This document shows positions 36,986 through 50,665 of a stretch of 64,000 nucleotides of DNA, piece after piece (within the stretch, counting starts at the first letter, position 1; each line of letters opens with the position of its first letter). Below the pieces are notes generated by a model. The model saw only the letters and a list, made by a program, of their open reading frames with translations. It had not been told where the DNA came from and ran no database searches. The stretch is from Polydactylus sextarius (Eukaryota; Chordata; Actinopteri; Polynemidae): the NCBI GenBank assembly GCA_016801845.1, contig CM028908.1, positions 23,070,047-23,134,046 on the forward strand, in the 5' to 3' direction. The position numbers were made by a program, and so were the translations under genes.

Positions 36986-38729
36986 TATGTCTCTGCTTCC
37001 GAAATTACAATATGACTTTTGGAAGCAGAAAGAAAGAAAAGAAAGAGTGGAAGGAGAAAAGAAATAGTGATAGTATTTTAGTGAGTAGTGGAAATTAACC
37101 TTAACTTAAGCCATCATCAAATAAGCTACTACTACTCTGCTAATATGGGTTATTTTCAAGTGGAGAAGAAACCTGACTGATTTAAGTGCTGTTGGATAAG
37201 CTAAGGAATGATTTGCCATTTGTCTCTGTGCTTGTTGTTCTTTGGAGTTCCTTAGACTGGCCGATAAAACTTAGAATGAAGACAGAACGGAGCAAAGGAC
37301 ACAAAACAAGGAGGAGGGTCCTGCTGGATTATTCCCTGGATGCTGACTTGAGTACTGTTGCACAAAAGAAAAAATGGTTAGACCTGTCTATGTTCATGTT
37401 CTTCCCCAGAAAGTAACTGAAGTGCTGCACCGCCCTGGAATGCAGCAGTCTGCCGGTGGGACCAGGATGATGGACTTAGAAAGGATGGAGACTTTGAATA
37501 TGCAGAGGATTTTCAATTAGCTGAAGCCAGAAGCTGCATCATTAATGTCCAGAGGTCTGTACAGACTGGTGGACTTAGTGGTTATAGGGAAACGTTTGAC
37601 TTCAGATTCCTCATCAAAGACTTTCTCCTCCACATAATCAGACTTGACAAAACTGTCTCTCTACATTGCTTGTCGAGATCCCAAAGGTGGTCTCCTTTTA
37701 GGTTTCTTCAGAGGAAAAACATGTAAATGGAGATTAGTGCAAGTTCTGTCAGGGAGACTATGTTTGAATATGCTCAGTTAGTCAGAAACACCCACTTGGC
37801 ATCCACATCGCACACCTGTTAGCCCTGTCTTTATCCAGTTATCCAATTTATCCTCTATCACCCAACATGGTGGTTTCAACTGATCAATCTCAAGCCGCAA
37901 GGATTCATCTCTCTCTGCTCTCACTCAGCTGTTACCACCACCTCCCTTTCACCACCTTAACCTGGTTACCAGCCTCCCTCCAGTTGAGCCAAAGTTTTGA
38001 AGACCTCTTCATGACACAGTTATCCTCTAGCTCCTTCTCCGCCACCACCAGTGTCTAGGCCCCGGGGGGAAAGATTATCTAAGTGAGATCTTCGGTGCCA
38101 TGCGTTGCCTCCACAGTTCCCACATCCTGCCGGAGTTTAAGCACCAAAGATTCTTGTGCTGTCAATAAATTTCATTTAATAATTGCACACTCTCTTGTAG
38201 TCTCTCCTGATTGAAATGGAGTTTCTCTGTCTCTTGTATTGTGGGAGCACAGTTGATACATCAGGACCATCCTTGTTGAACGATGGCTCTGCTCTGGTGA
38301 AAAAGCAAACTATTCTTTCAGGTTTTGCTCTGTCTTCACCTCATTTCCAGTTTAAAGATTAAAACAAAGCACGTATAGTCAAACCACTTCATTGATCACA
38401 TGTCATGACTGACCTCAAACTGAACCAGAGTTTCACTGTATTTTTACTGAAACCAAGAGGTACCGTATAAAACTGTGGTAGCTGAATGAAAACTTGTTTA
38501 AGGTTTTTTTTTTATGGTTCCCTCTGTTCTGTCACTTCCCCTTTCAAAAGTCATCTCTGTAAAGGCAGTTTATTATTTCATTTTTTATTCTTTTTTGATC
38601 TAGGAATGTACTTCTCTCTGAACTTTGAAAATGGACATGTCTGGCACATTTGGAATGCATCGCATATATACAGTTATTGAGAGTTCAATACTTTATACTT
38701 TAAATGCACCTGGATAGAAGCTTTTCAGG

Positions 38730-39185
38730 AGTCAGCAAGTGCAAATTTTAATGGACCTGTAGAAGTTTTTGGAGGGCGGTATTGCAGATAGTTGGTCTCA
38801 TGAGTGTGCCTTTAATAATGTTCACAGCCTTGACAAAGACAGCCAGCTCTGTAGACGTCCTCCAGTGTTGAGTGCTACCAATGTGTTGCATTGACTTTGC
38901 TGTCACTGGGACTTTCTCAGGACAAGTTAATGTCCTGAGGAAATACAGTAGCTGCTGTGCCTCCTTCACCAGAACAGTGTGAGGTTTCACTATGTCTCCT
39001 TGAAGGAGCAGGACTCTCCTTCTGTTTCCTGAAACTGACGTTTCCTTTGTTTTGGAGGTGTTGAGCGTCACTTGCTGGTTGCACCTGTTAGTCTGCAGAC
39101 TTCTTCCCTGTTGCCAGTTTCACCATCATGGTGTGTCAGTGCTACTACAGTGAATGTGTCAGCAAACTTATCTACTGTTTGTAGT
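38730..39185 (-). mobile_element. LINE reverse-transcriptase relic, minus strand
   Basis: Reading leftwards, DKFADTFTVVALTHHDGE and TGNREEVCRL match the YADDTALVGLI...GDE..YREEV stretch of an L2/Rex-type reverse transcriptase with the YADD box decayed to FADT. After a frameshift, the 107-codon frame gives LNTSKTKE and then KEAQQLLYFLRTL, the conserved LNVSKTKE and KKAQQRL.FLRRL blocks, ending near NIIKGT (family: HIIG). Only the C-terminal part of the domain survives. Confidence 0.8.
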
Positions 39186-40189
39186 GAATGTAGAGAGAAA
39201 AAAGAGAACATACTTGTAAACATACTTAACTGTTGCTAATGCTAATTTTGTGAGCGCTTTATAACTTAAATGCATCACTGCCCCAAGTGATCAAAGTTGC
39301 ACACAATCTATGGACAAAACAAATTCATTATATTCTTCATGCACACACAATGAACAGATACTCAAATAACATAAATATAGAAGCATTTTTTTGAATGACT
39401 AAGTTGATGATGATCTCATTTTGAACAGAGAGCAGGAACAAAGGAAGATTGCATCTGTCATTCCACGCACACGTCCCGGTTTCAACCCTCTGTTCTTTGA
39501 GGGGATCATAAGTGTCGTTGGAAACATCAGGCATCAGCGTGCACCAATAGACACATCAATCAGAGCTGTTGCCATCTCAGTTATCCCACTTTGTTACCAC
39601 CTGCTTATTCTTAACCTTAATGCTCTCATGCTTCCAGCTGCAGAACGCTTCCATTTAACAAAACAGGAAGGAAAAAAGAAAAACTCGCTTGTGCTTGTGT
39701 GTGTGTGAGAGCAGGTGAGTGGATATGCTGCTAGAGATAATACACTCCAATAAAGGATTGCACCATCCTATATTTGCAAAGTTCTTATTTTATCTCGCAT
39801 CTATTAGCCTACAGGCAGACAGGACTCCACCACGAACTTCGTCGCACTGCAGAGCGAGTGTGTGCGTGCATGCAGACGTGCTCGAGTTTTGAGGGTGATG
39901 TATGGAGCCAATCACTGTGTGACGTCTCATATATCACTTTTATTGCAGTGGTTTGGCCCTAACCCTCTTCCCTTCCTGTGTTGCTCAATCTTTCCCTCTC
40001 TCCATTTTAAGCACAAGCGGTGGAGGAGAAGATAAATAATAAAGTTTTCATGAGACTTTCACATTCTCTGAGACAAAGGGGGCTTGTCAGCGCGCTGAGA
40101 GATAGTGTTTATCCCCCTTGACAAGATTTACTGTGTCTCACTATACAACTCCAGCTGACATTAGCCTCCTGACCTCTTGTATCTGTCTA

Positions 40190-40865
40190 CAGGTGGTGGC
40201 CTTACATATTTTTTGGGGGGCAGCATTTTGAGTAAACGCCATGCAAATTGTACCATTTATAGTCGGGATGAAAGCCATAAATAATAACGGCTGGCATCAG
40301 CTGCCACGCATCTCTGTGGAATACAAAGTGGGCCTTTTACCTTCTCACCATATTGTTGAAAGTAAACATTTAGATTTACAACAATAAAAGCATCCTTTTC
40401 TATCAGAACTCCACTGTTTTGCTTCAAACATCATAACCAAACGTTACGAAATCCTAACATGTCTCATTCTTAGGTATAATGAGTTTTGATGGACTGCTTT
40501 TGTCTGGCCAGCCCACATTATTTGGCTCACTCTGCAAAGGCTTTATTATGCTAAATAAACAGCCAAAAGACTCCTTTGTTGTTGCTAATGTCACTGAATA
40601 AAAGCACCATTTCACCGCTAATTGTCCTCACTAATGGACTCACACATGGCTGTTTTTATCCCAAGAAAATCTGTCTTGGCTCGGAGTTCATCGGCTATTT
40701 GGCTTCACCGCTCGATATTGATATGAATTTCTCTGAAGACCCATTCTCTCCACTAAGGAGCCCCATATGTCACAACTTGGCTTGGGATCTCGATCGTTCA
40801 ATAGAAATTCCTCATCGAGGATTCATTTTCTGGTACATGATCCTACTGAGCTCTAATTAACACAA
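40190..40865. promoter_or_regulatory. Candidate conserved non-coding region
   Basis: About 670 bp with no simple repeats. It contains the octamer ATGCAAAT (40242-40249), cataaataataacggctggc and several TAAT-core sites (gctaattgtcct, gagctctaatta). This is the most enhancer-like texture in the window; conservation cannot be tested here. Confidence 0.35.
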
Positions 40866-41721
40866 GGGTTCGATGTCCTTTTGGATGATTATAAACAGCA
40901 GGCAGTAAATCCCTCTCAGTATGTCCAACAGCAGCTTTTGTTGAAAACAGTTTTTAATTTTAATTTAGTTAGATAATTAGATTTTGGTTACTACTGTAAA
41001 GTCCAAGCGCTCGAAGAGGAATACTAAAATATCAGTAATAGTCAGTATCTTGTTTTTTTTATGTCTGTTGCAGAATATTGTTCAGGTAATATTGGCAACA
41101 GAATTAACAGTAAAAGCATTTTATTTATTTTGGCACTTCTTAATTTGACAGGATATCACTTGTACACTTTTTATTTAACATTTTACTCACCCACTTTAGT
41201 CGCTCGCTGTATAATTGTTCTACAATAGATGGTAGTTTGTCTAAAACCTGTGATAATGTTGCCAAACAAGCAACACTGTGAGGAGTTTGATGGTTGTGTT
41301 CACACCTCGATCACATTGTTTTCACTGATGGTTTCAGTTGCCCAAGGGTTACTAAAAGTGTCATACAAGCATTAATATGTTTATTGACCACACCATGACA
41401 TTTTATGTCATTGTGCAGTTTACAGTACCATGGCATTCATGCACTGACTGCACCTCTGAATGAATATACTTTACCTATGTCCTGTATTACCTATTCTTGG
41501 TCATATTATACACACATATAGACATATATTGTTTCCAGTGTACACAGTGGAACATGTCCACATATGTAGACTCTTGATAGTTGTATTTATTGAAGCCTTA
41601 GCTCAACTATACACAACACACAAAACGCAAAATGCATGCATTACACTAGAGCATTAAGCTATGATGTTCATCAGGAACAAAGCACTCTTTGAACTGCTGG
41701 TTTCAGTGTGTGTGTGTTTTT

Positions 41722-41756
41722 TTTGACAACTATTACTAGCAGTAATAGTTGTCAAA
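41722..41756. repeat. Perfect hairpin, 16-bp arms, 3-nt loop
   Basis: tttgacaactattact, then agc, then the exact reverse complement agtaatagttgtcaaa. It lies directly after a GT/T tract. Confidence 0.85.
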
Positions 41757-44165
41757 GAGAGTGAAGTTTTTACCTCTGTGAACTGTCTGTGAACTAAACA
41801 AACCCTGTTTGAATGTTTTGATGCTATTAATTGATTGAACCGTTGGTTGGCAGTGGCTTGCAAAAAAAGAGCAGCAAAGCACCAACAAAGTGAGTGAAGA
41901 AGATAACAGTTAGCATATGAACAGGAATATAAACAAAAATGATTTAAACTATTTTTAATAATTGTTTAGACTCCACTGGGCACCTTCACACTTGTTTGGG
42001 GCGATTTAATGATATCACTGATTTGCTTTGACTTTTCTACAGTAAAGCTCATGAGCGCTGTGTTGTTTGGCAGCTGACTCTTGAACATGTTCAGCAGTAA
42101 ATCTTGAATATCTAGATTCCGCTGCTGCCAAGACAGAGTTAATAAAAACAGTAAATAATAAAACAAGCGTATACTATTACTGCACATTTTATAGGCTGTC
42201 ATGTGGCTGTGGTCAATGGAGAACCTCCATCGCCTCAGCACAGAGTGTGACCGGTGTCTTATATCAAGATAAAAGTCAGTGTAGGCATGTTTGTCATGAG
42301 AACTGCTGTTTTTCAAAACTTGATTCTATCTAATCAACAATGAAAAACAAGATTTGCCATTCACATAAAAAAAAGTTGCTCCACAGCACTTTAAGTTAAT
42401 GTGCATCTTGTCAACCCACACACACTCACTCAGACACACTTACCTGGCATGCCTAGTCATCTCTTCACAGTTGGTTTCACTTCATTTTAGTGCTATGCCA
42501 GCATGAACACACACACATCCGCGCGAAACACACCCTTCAATGAGCCAAACTGGCAAGCCTCATTGGAGATAGACAGCACTTCGGTTGTTAAACAGGCACT
42601 GAGAACACTCATGCATGACTGAGCTCTCATTGCAGCAAATCCGAAGCATCGTTTCTTACCAGCATTACAGTATGTGATTTGGTCAAACTCACAGCACAGG
42701 AGGCTGCGTGCCTCATGTGTGTATATGGATTATGTAGCAGATTTCTGCCAGATACATGGATCCAGGCGGTGCATAGACTTTGGGTGGTCTCAAATTCTAC
42801 AAAAATAAAGAAATAAATAATCATTTTTCATTCCATCTGTCCCCAATTTGACACTATGAAGAACAACAGAGGAAATGACAGACAAAAACAGCAGGAACAA
42901 GAGGTTGCTAAAGTATGCTAATTTATTTTAAATTATATACAAATGACTTTCATAGTTCAGTACTTAAAGTGACAAAGTTTTTTTTTTTGCCAAAGGCTCT
43001 GGAAAAAAGAAAATCTGGTTTCTGTGGAGTTTCCCTTTGAGAGAACAGATATGGGAGAAGAGAGAAATGGGCTGAGAGAGTTGAGAAAAGGAGGGTTGTG
43101 ATAGGTCGAGAGGGTGGGGAAATAAGTGGAACAACAGTTTGAGCTCAAAACTGAAAGAAAAATAAAATAAAGAAGAGGAACAAAAGACAATGGAGAGATG
43201 AGATGTTGTTAAGACCACTAAGCCTCCAGGATGTCCCATGGGTTTAGTCCTCTTTTATTTTGATTTGAGCCATGACAGGAGGACAGATCAGGAGAAAAAC
43301 AGCCACAGCACTGTTGGGTGCCTCCTGTGGAAGCAAGTGCTCACCTTCACATAACTGAAAAATCAATTGCTACGTATTGCACTTACTTGTGTGAAAGTCT
43401 TTGAGCTCAAAGAAGTATCAAAACAGCATTTCAGAAAAGAAGTGGCCTCCTTTTGATCAGGAAGACTTGGACTGTGGTCACATAAAGTTCAGATACTACC
43501 ACACCCTCTTCCCTCATTTCAATATGACTGCTGCTTTGTTACAACAAAGTAGCAGCACAGGACTCCAGCAAAAAAATAAATAAATAAATACATTAATTAA
43601 TCCACTGATGCTTTTAAATACTCTTTGGTGTTTTGGCACCTGATGCATCTTGAAATTCATTCATTCATCCATTCTATGATTTGCTACACGATGTCACATC
43701 TCTTGATTTATTTGAAGTTTCAACACTATATGAGCAATCTGTGTGTAAGTAATTGCAACTTGTTTTTGTGAAAAGCATCTCTGCCTTGTAATTTATTGTC
43801 TCACCAGTTCCTGCGGCTGAACCTGAATGCCTACTGATGCAACAGCTGCTGGTGTTACCACTTTGACTAATGAAATTGCTAGGTGCCATTACTACTAGAA
43901 TTATTTACGCTACAACCAGTTAAGACTTGGTGACATTATCAAATTAATTAGATTTTTCACTGTAGTTTGCAGCACTGTTGTGAGTGCAGGTGGCTGACTG
44001 GCTCCGACTGTGGGCAGTGATTACATACAAACTTATTCTGCAAACTCATGATGACTGATACAAAGATGAAGACATGTCCACATGAGTTGAAGATATTTCA
44101 ACTAGAGTGAAAAATTTCTCTCCATGCTGTGTCACAAAAGCTAAGTTTAGGACAAGTTTATCATT

Positions 44166-44322
44166 GTTGACTGTGGACATCTGGAGCTGTGTGCAATGCA
44201 TCTTTATAATAGAGAGAGAACTAAAAAGGAAGCGGCTTGGAGAAAAGTCAGAGAAGCAGTAGGACTACCAGGTAAGTTTTGAAATTTTGGATTTGTTACT
44301 TCATTCCAGCTGTGGGTTGTTG
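44166..44322 (+). repeat. Dispersed repeat family, copy B
   Basis: It shares tgactgtggacatctggagc, caggtaagttttgaa and acttcattccagctgtgg with copies A (13893-14035) and C (54218-54340), in the same order and orientation. Confidence 0.5.
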
Positions 44323-44578
44323 TTACGGTAGCTAAGCCAACTTTCTGGATGGAATAAATTGCTTTGGCTGATAGGGGTAAATATTTTTATAGTGCAAAAT
44401 ACTCCAATAAAAGTCCAGTGGTTGTACTTGTGTGGGTACAACAAAAGCAAATACTCATAACTAGTAAAAGAACATGATGAGGAATTCCTAGCCTAATGTT
44501 CTCTCATTGTTTATGTTTGTTGATCAGAAATCTTTGGTTTGAGCAATTAAGCCGCAACATTTAACTAAATAGAGAGTG

Positions 44579-44894
44579 TACACTGATCAGCAACAACATT
44601 AAAACCTCCTGCCTAATATTTTAGGTCTAATTTGGTTCAGTGCTTCTCACAGATGCTCAATTGGATTGGTATCTGGGGAGTTTGGAGGACAGATCAACAC
44701 CTTGAGCGCTGCCACAGGTGAGTGCTATTGCCATGGGGTACTGTGTTTTGTCTGCACTAATGTTTTCAGGTAGGCAGTAGGTAGTTAAGTAACATCCATA
44801 TAACCACCAGGACAAGCTGAACATTTAATTGTGAAAATATTATTCACTTCACTTCACTTGTCAGTGGTTTTATTGTTGTGGCTGATTGGTGTAT
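44579..44894. mobile_element. Tc1-type MITE with TA target-site duplication
   Basis: The left end CACTGATCAGCAACAACATT and the right end (its complement GTTGTGGCTGATTGGTG) form imperfect terminal inverted repeats continuing into ttaaaacc / ggttttat. Each end is flanked by TA, the Tc1/mariner target duplication. The interior of about 310 bp (cagatgctcaattggattgg, atctggggagtttggagg) is a deleted version of the same family as 34385-35460. Confidence 0.85.
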
Positions 44895-47128
44895 ATCTGC
44901 TTTCTTCAGTCTGCCAACACAGAAGTGTGTCAATCATCTTCTACTGTCATCACTAAAATACTGATTCAATTATTTTATAATGATTCTTTTTAAGTTTTAG
45001 CGGGAAGAAAAAAATGAATTCATGAGTCATTTCCAAGCATAAAAAAGAAAAAAAAAATCCAAAATTTGTAGAATATTGTAGTGGGACCTCCAAGAAATCT
45101 GTTTTTAGCAAATAATAACTGGAGCAAGTCATACATGGATGAACTCTCCAGCCTGAAACGACAACTGCATTGTAGAAAAGTTATGGCAAGCTGGAAATAC
45201 AACACTATCTGCACAGAAACAAGGTCAGTTCTAATTTTTAAGGGGTGTTATGGTCATAACCAACCAGTGAGCTTGAAATTCTGTTGAAGACACCATTAAT
45301 GTCTGGGCTCAGCTCAGATTCAGGCACATCTATGAATCACTAAGGCAAATGTAGTGTTTCTAATTGCACAAAGTATCCTAAATATGCCAAGACTCTGATT
45401 TACACCTATATTTGCTTCTGTCTTGATTGCAGTAGTTGAGCTTGTGAGTAACTTTACGCTATGGTACATAGTGCATTTGAAGCTATCAAACTGACCTTCT
45501 CACCTTCTGTCAATTAATCTGAAATTCCAATGTTTCAAAGCTGTGATGTTCACTACTCTAATGCTGCCATTGTTACAAACATTTCTAATGATACGAATAC
45601 CAAAGCTATGCCAAAGCTTCCACTAGTAGCACTTTGCACACCACTTAATCACTAATAGATGGAGCATTTTAGCACTTTTCAACAGTTTTAAGTGTAGTAA
45701 TAAATCCATCAGAATTTGAGGGCTGCAGCAAACTTGGCTCTTCTATTCTGTTCTGGGAAGAGTTATGCTTGTTAGCCCAAAGACAGTGGATACTTGCCAG
45801 GCAGGGCTGGAATATAGCACAAGTCCCTGGCCCAAATGCTGTTGGGAGGTATGTGTGAAGATGAATTAAATCTGCTGAGTTCACACTGCTTTCTTGGAAA
45901 GGGGTTTGTAGGGAAAGTGCTGGACCAAAAACTTTGTATTATAAAGTCGTCCAGACGCCTGCAGATCTAGATATCACCCAATGAGCGAACACTTCCCATG
46001 TTTACATTTTAGACATTTGGCCCATCTTCTTTTCCAGAATAGCTTGGGAAGCCTGAGAAACAATGGGTCCAGACTCTTGATGAAAAGTACATGACGAGTG
46101 CTGCCTGTATGTTATGGTCAGCAAATAATTTGAGGATACTAAAGAACACAAAGTTGAAGGAAAATGCATTGGAAATCTACCGTCACATGATTTGTCCTTA
46201 CGTAATGCTGAACTTTAATTTTTCCTATGTAGGGCAGGATACATGTATTGCTTTTTTGTAGCTACACACTAACTGACTGTTCACTGAGCCCCATCCAGCC
46301 TTAGTTAATGCTGATATGCTCAGATTTCCTTGTAGTTTTTGAAGAAACAGCCATTTTCTTTTTATTTTATTTTCTTTGTCTATTTTAATTTGCAGAAATA
46401 ACATCTGTAGATATCTATTTTAATGGCTTCATACTTGGCCACATGAGAACTCAGTGCTGTGTAATGATAAAACAAAGTTATAATCCTCGTGAGATGACCT
46501 TATATTGCAGAATCACCAGTTCACTGTTTTAATATAGATAATAAGTTACTTGGACAAACAACACAGAAGTTAAAATTTGCTATATTGATAGTTTTTTCAA
46601 ACAATACATTTTTCTTTTTCTTAGTGTGGCGATTAGTCATCTCAGGTAAATGTCTCCAAGTCCAGTAGCGCAGGAGACTCATCGATGTCATCATAAATTG
46701 TGATATAGGTTTATGTCAGCCAGGACTTATACAACTCCCACACAATGAATATGTTTCAATGTTGGATCATGTTAAACCTTTCCTAACATGTAATTATACA
46801 TAATAATAATATAGGTAAATCAGCCAATTATATGCTTACACTTTCTTTTGAAACTTTTCCTCTGTATAATTAAATAGTCAGTCTTAAGTTCACAAGATTT
46901 ATTGGGTACTTTACAGAGACATGACAATGGGCCCAATGTTCCCCAGTTCTCATTTTAGGATACTATGTTCCTGTTCCCACAGCAGTACTATTCCAGGGTC
47001 TCTATAGTACATAATGGGAACCTGGTGGTTTTCCAATATCTAGCATATAATAGTCATACATTTGAGGAATTGTGGTTGGACTCATGGACTCACCCAATGG
47101 TTATACCTTGCAGCGTCCTATAGAAATA

Positions 47129-47154
47129 GAGATTAGGGTTATAACCCTAATCTC
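47129..47154. repeat. 26-bp perfect palindrome with telomere-like TTAGGG
   Basis: The half-site gagattagggtta is followed immediately by its exact reverse complement. Each arm contains TTAGGG/CCCTAA once. Confidence 0.85.
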
Positions 47155-47164
47155 AGGGTCCTAC

Positions 47165-47230
47165 CGTGTATGGTAGGGAGCACAGGGAGAGCATTCAAAC
47201 CCAGACCCTTCTTTCTGTGAGGCAACAGTG
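47165..47230. repeat. Fragment of a common fish retroposon tail
   Basis: gagcattcaaacccagaccc and tctttctgtgaggcaacagt follow the pattern 'attcgaacccaggaccttcttgctgtgaggcaacagtgctaacc' found throughout fish genomes. The repeat class is not assigned. Confidence 0.5.
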
Positions 47231-47384
47231 CTAATCTGTAAAATCTGGATTGTGTTATGTATGAAATGCCATATTTTTTACCACTGCTTTAAGTGCAAGA
47301 CCATAACACACCATGCGCAGCTTACAAAACTAACTAATCACATGACCATGGTGTCCAAGAACTTCTAGGTCCAATTGTGAAACA

Positions 47385-47560
47385 GCAGTGGATAAGACAA
47401 AAGCACAGTGGCAGCTCCATAACCATGCTGTCCTGGAAAAAGAAGTGCATGAGCTGGTTTTTAAGCTCTTAAAGCAATTAGTGCAGAGGACAGAGCCAGC
47501 TGAGCCATTGATTACTGTTATTTATAAACCTGACAGCACCCTGATGGGGAGACAAAATCT
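47385..47560. promoter_or_regulatory. Candidate conserved non-coding element
   Basis: A non-repetitive block with gccattgattactgttattt and aagcaattagtgcag, which hold Pbx/Hox-like and TAAT-type cores. The plus frame over it (47388-47654) ends in low-complexity Pro/Leu and is not a recognised protein. Confidence 0.25.
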
Positions 47561-48482
47561 ACCCTCTCTGTCTTTTCCTCTATTTCGCATCCCTCCCTCA
47601 CTCCAAAACCCAACTGCTTCCCCACTTGTGCCCACCTTTTCTCTTCTACCTTAATTCTTCTCTTCTACCTCTCCTTGCTCTGTATGGATCTCAGAATCCA
47701 TCATATTTGCTTCCCCTCTTCTTGTTACTGCCAGATCACTCTGATACATTACTTAACTATTTCGAAAGGGAAAAGAGAGGGCGGAGAGGTAAACTGAGCA
47801 GGAAAAGTCCCTCATAAACAAAGAAAAATGTATTTCTGCCTTCGTGTTCGACAAACCAATACTCCCATAGGTCTGGCCTTGGGCCTCGCAGCAGTCTGGG
47901 AATGGCATGAGACAAAGAAGCAAACAACAACAGACCCTCAGAGAAGCTTGGACATTCTTAAGAGATTGTCTTGCATGCAGGTATGCCTGGATGAGTGTCA
48001 CAGAGTGGGAATGGAGGCATGTAATGTATTCCCAGGCTCTGCAGCCAGCAGGCCGGCAACAACAGGGGCATTATGACCGGTCCCCAGCACCCCAGAGTGC
48101 ACCTCTACGTTTGGAGCTGGAAGAAGGTGCGCTGCAGGTGTGTTGGGAAGTGCAGGTGGAGATGGACGTATGAATGTGTATGTCAGCGTGAGCGAGGAGG
48201 GCTGAAAGGAAGAGAGCGAAAGTTCCAAGAAGCATGTGTAGAATTTAAAAACAGGATAAAAATATACGACATGGGAAGAGTTCTGCTTCACTGATCAGAG
48301 ACGTGCGATGGCAGCAAATGAAACAACAAAGATTTAACGCACTAATGTCCCACAACCAATGCTTCTGCATTCAGTTTCTTCTCTTAAAAGGTAAAATAGC
48401 ATCAAAATGCAGCATTGTGCTTTCAGATTGTGAAATGAGCAGTGACTTGAGTGCGGTTTAGTTGTGATGCCCACGTTGTTGT

Positions 48483-48498
48483 TTTTTTTTTTTTTTTA
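48483..48498. repeat. Poly-T tract
   Basis: T run; another lies at 48795-48810. Confidence 0.7.
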
Positions 48499-50339
48499 AA
48501 TCTTGTGGTGGTGTTCATGTTTGAAAATAGAGGGAAGATAATCTGTAACTCTATCTCATGTTTGTTGTTCAGCTTGATTTCAAAAATCAATTTAAGGTTT
48601 AAAACTTTTGTACTTTGAGTCCTTTTAGTCCATCAGAGTTTGCTGTCTTTTTAAACCTAGAAGTGGCTAGAGTAGACGACCACTTTAATGGTGATTGCAA
48701 AGATGGAACAAGTAATCCAATCCATATTATAATCCTAACTTTTAGATTTAGTGTTAAAAATGTAAAATATACGAGAGCAGTACAATAGATCACTTTTTTT
48801 TTTTTTTTTTGCTGCAGCTTATTTATTGACTTTGTTTCTTCTTTTTGTTTGGTGGACTCATGAGAAAGATTAACTTGAACATTACAGTCTGAAGCCCAGG
48901 GGATTTGCAGATTTGGAGCCATTGCAAAAATAAACAAATGTGGCTATTGTCAGGAAAGCTTTAATTAAACACTAGTTCTTTGTGTTTGAACAAAGAACCA
49001 ATGATGTTGTTCCTCTGGTTATTGTTCTCACCACGCATCATACTTCACTGTCATTGTAACACAGCAGTATCCTTGCATGAAATGTTTCTGCCTTTACCTA
49101 TGTCTCAGTTCGATTTTGTTGAAACCACCAGGGGAAGACAAAACATCACTGAGAATTAGAAGAGAGGGAGATAAAGGCAGATGAGGAAACACTGCAATTC
49201 AAAATAACTGGGAGGAACACTAATTGGTGACAAGGTGCAGCATCAATTACTGAACATCAATGTCTCTGTGTGTTTGTGTGTCTATTAGAAAGACTTTATT
49301 CTTAAAATAGCTTGAGACATCACAACAGATCAGACCAGGGAAGCCGCTCATTAACTGCTCTGTGTTAGAACTATTCTGAGCTCTCCATCTGCAGGGATGC
49401 GCACATACATCCACCCAGCACAAATGCATTTTAGAAGGAAAAGCCCTTTTAAACCCGAAAAGTGGAAGGATTAAAGCCCAAATGGTTCCCATCAAAATGT
49501 GAGAATAAACTCTAAAATCTGAAATTATTGTTTAGTAAAACATTTCATGGCTTTCCAGTGTGTCGTTGTAGTCAGCTAATATGGGTGTAATGGTAAACAT
49601 TATCCCCCAATAGATGCCAAAAAAGCTCTTCATAGATGTTTTTGACCTTTCATACCATCTGCAGCTCAGAGTTGACTTTGGTCCAAATGCCCCAACATGT
49701 GTTTTGTTGAACTGGCACAAAATGTGCTCCACACTTTCATGACCCATTGACCATGAAGTTTATTTGTAATGACTGTAATTGGATTTAAAACCAATGACTA
49801 TACATACAAATGGAAAACCCCCAAGATATCTTTGATGCAAGACATCTTGCATGGTGGTGGTAGGACATTTTGATCTCTTCCTGGTGGCTGGCTGCAGTAT
49901 AGGTCATATATCCCACCTGCTTCATGTTAGCAGATGAGAAACAAGTACACATGAAATTATTTTTCCTTTAAAGTTTGTTTTTTATCACTTTGAGAAGTTC
50001 TGTAAAGACGTTTTGAAAATGAAACTGTTTCTACAGGAATTATTTCATTTATAAACAAAAATTGCGTAACAATATAATGTACTAAACAGATTTAATAGAC
50101 ATTTTTTTTGGAACAAAACAACAATGCACACAACAGGATCCTTTTGTTATGTTCTTTTTTTCATAATCTTGTTTCTTTAGATGTTGTTTTTCTTATGCAA
50201 CACAGAGACAGCCACAATATCAAGCAAATGTAGCTAATCCAAATCTGCTTTGTGTGTCTGCTGAAACTGCACAACTCCACTGCAACAGACTCGCTTTAGT
50301 TGGCGAGACTTCAAACAAACATGAGACACTCTTCATGCA

Positions 50340-50665
50340 AATATTCCAGCGAGAAAGAAAGAGAGAGAGAGAGGATGAGAGGCATCGAGTAAAGACAGCA
50401 GTTGTATGGCAGCGCTCTCACACTTGTCACCATCAAAGGTCACAGTGAGAGATCTTACATTTCTCCAGCTCTTTCTTCCCTTTACCATCTCCTCTTCCCG
50501 CTCACTGTCTCCTCTCAAAGTTGAGCTCCCTTGTGTCTGCGTGTGTGTGTGTGAGAGAGAGAGAAAGGAAGAGAGAAGTTGCAAACTTTCTTGTGCATGT
50601 GTGTGTTGAGATGAGAGGGAAACTGAGATGAGTGTGTGTGTATGTGTGTGTGTGTGTGTGTTTCA
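50340..50665. repeat. Cluster of (GA)n and (GT)n microsatellites
   Basis: GA-rich at 50352-50373 and 50550-50577, GT at 50538-50551 and 50630-50661. Frames here on both strands are repeat artefacts. Confidence 0.8.

Noticed and set aside
40576..40860. A 94-codon plus-strand open frame
   Set aside because: Lies in the candidate regulatory tract; no domain or splice context.
47388..47654. An 88-codon plus-strand open frame
   Set aside because: The first part is a plausible non-coding element and the rest is pyrimidine-rich low complexity; no family match.
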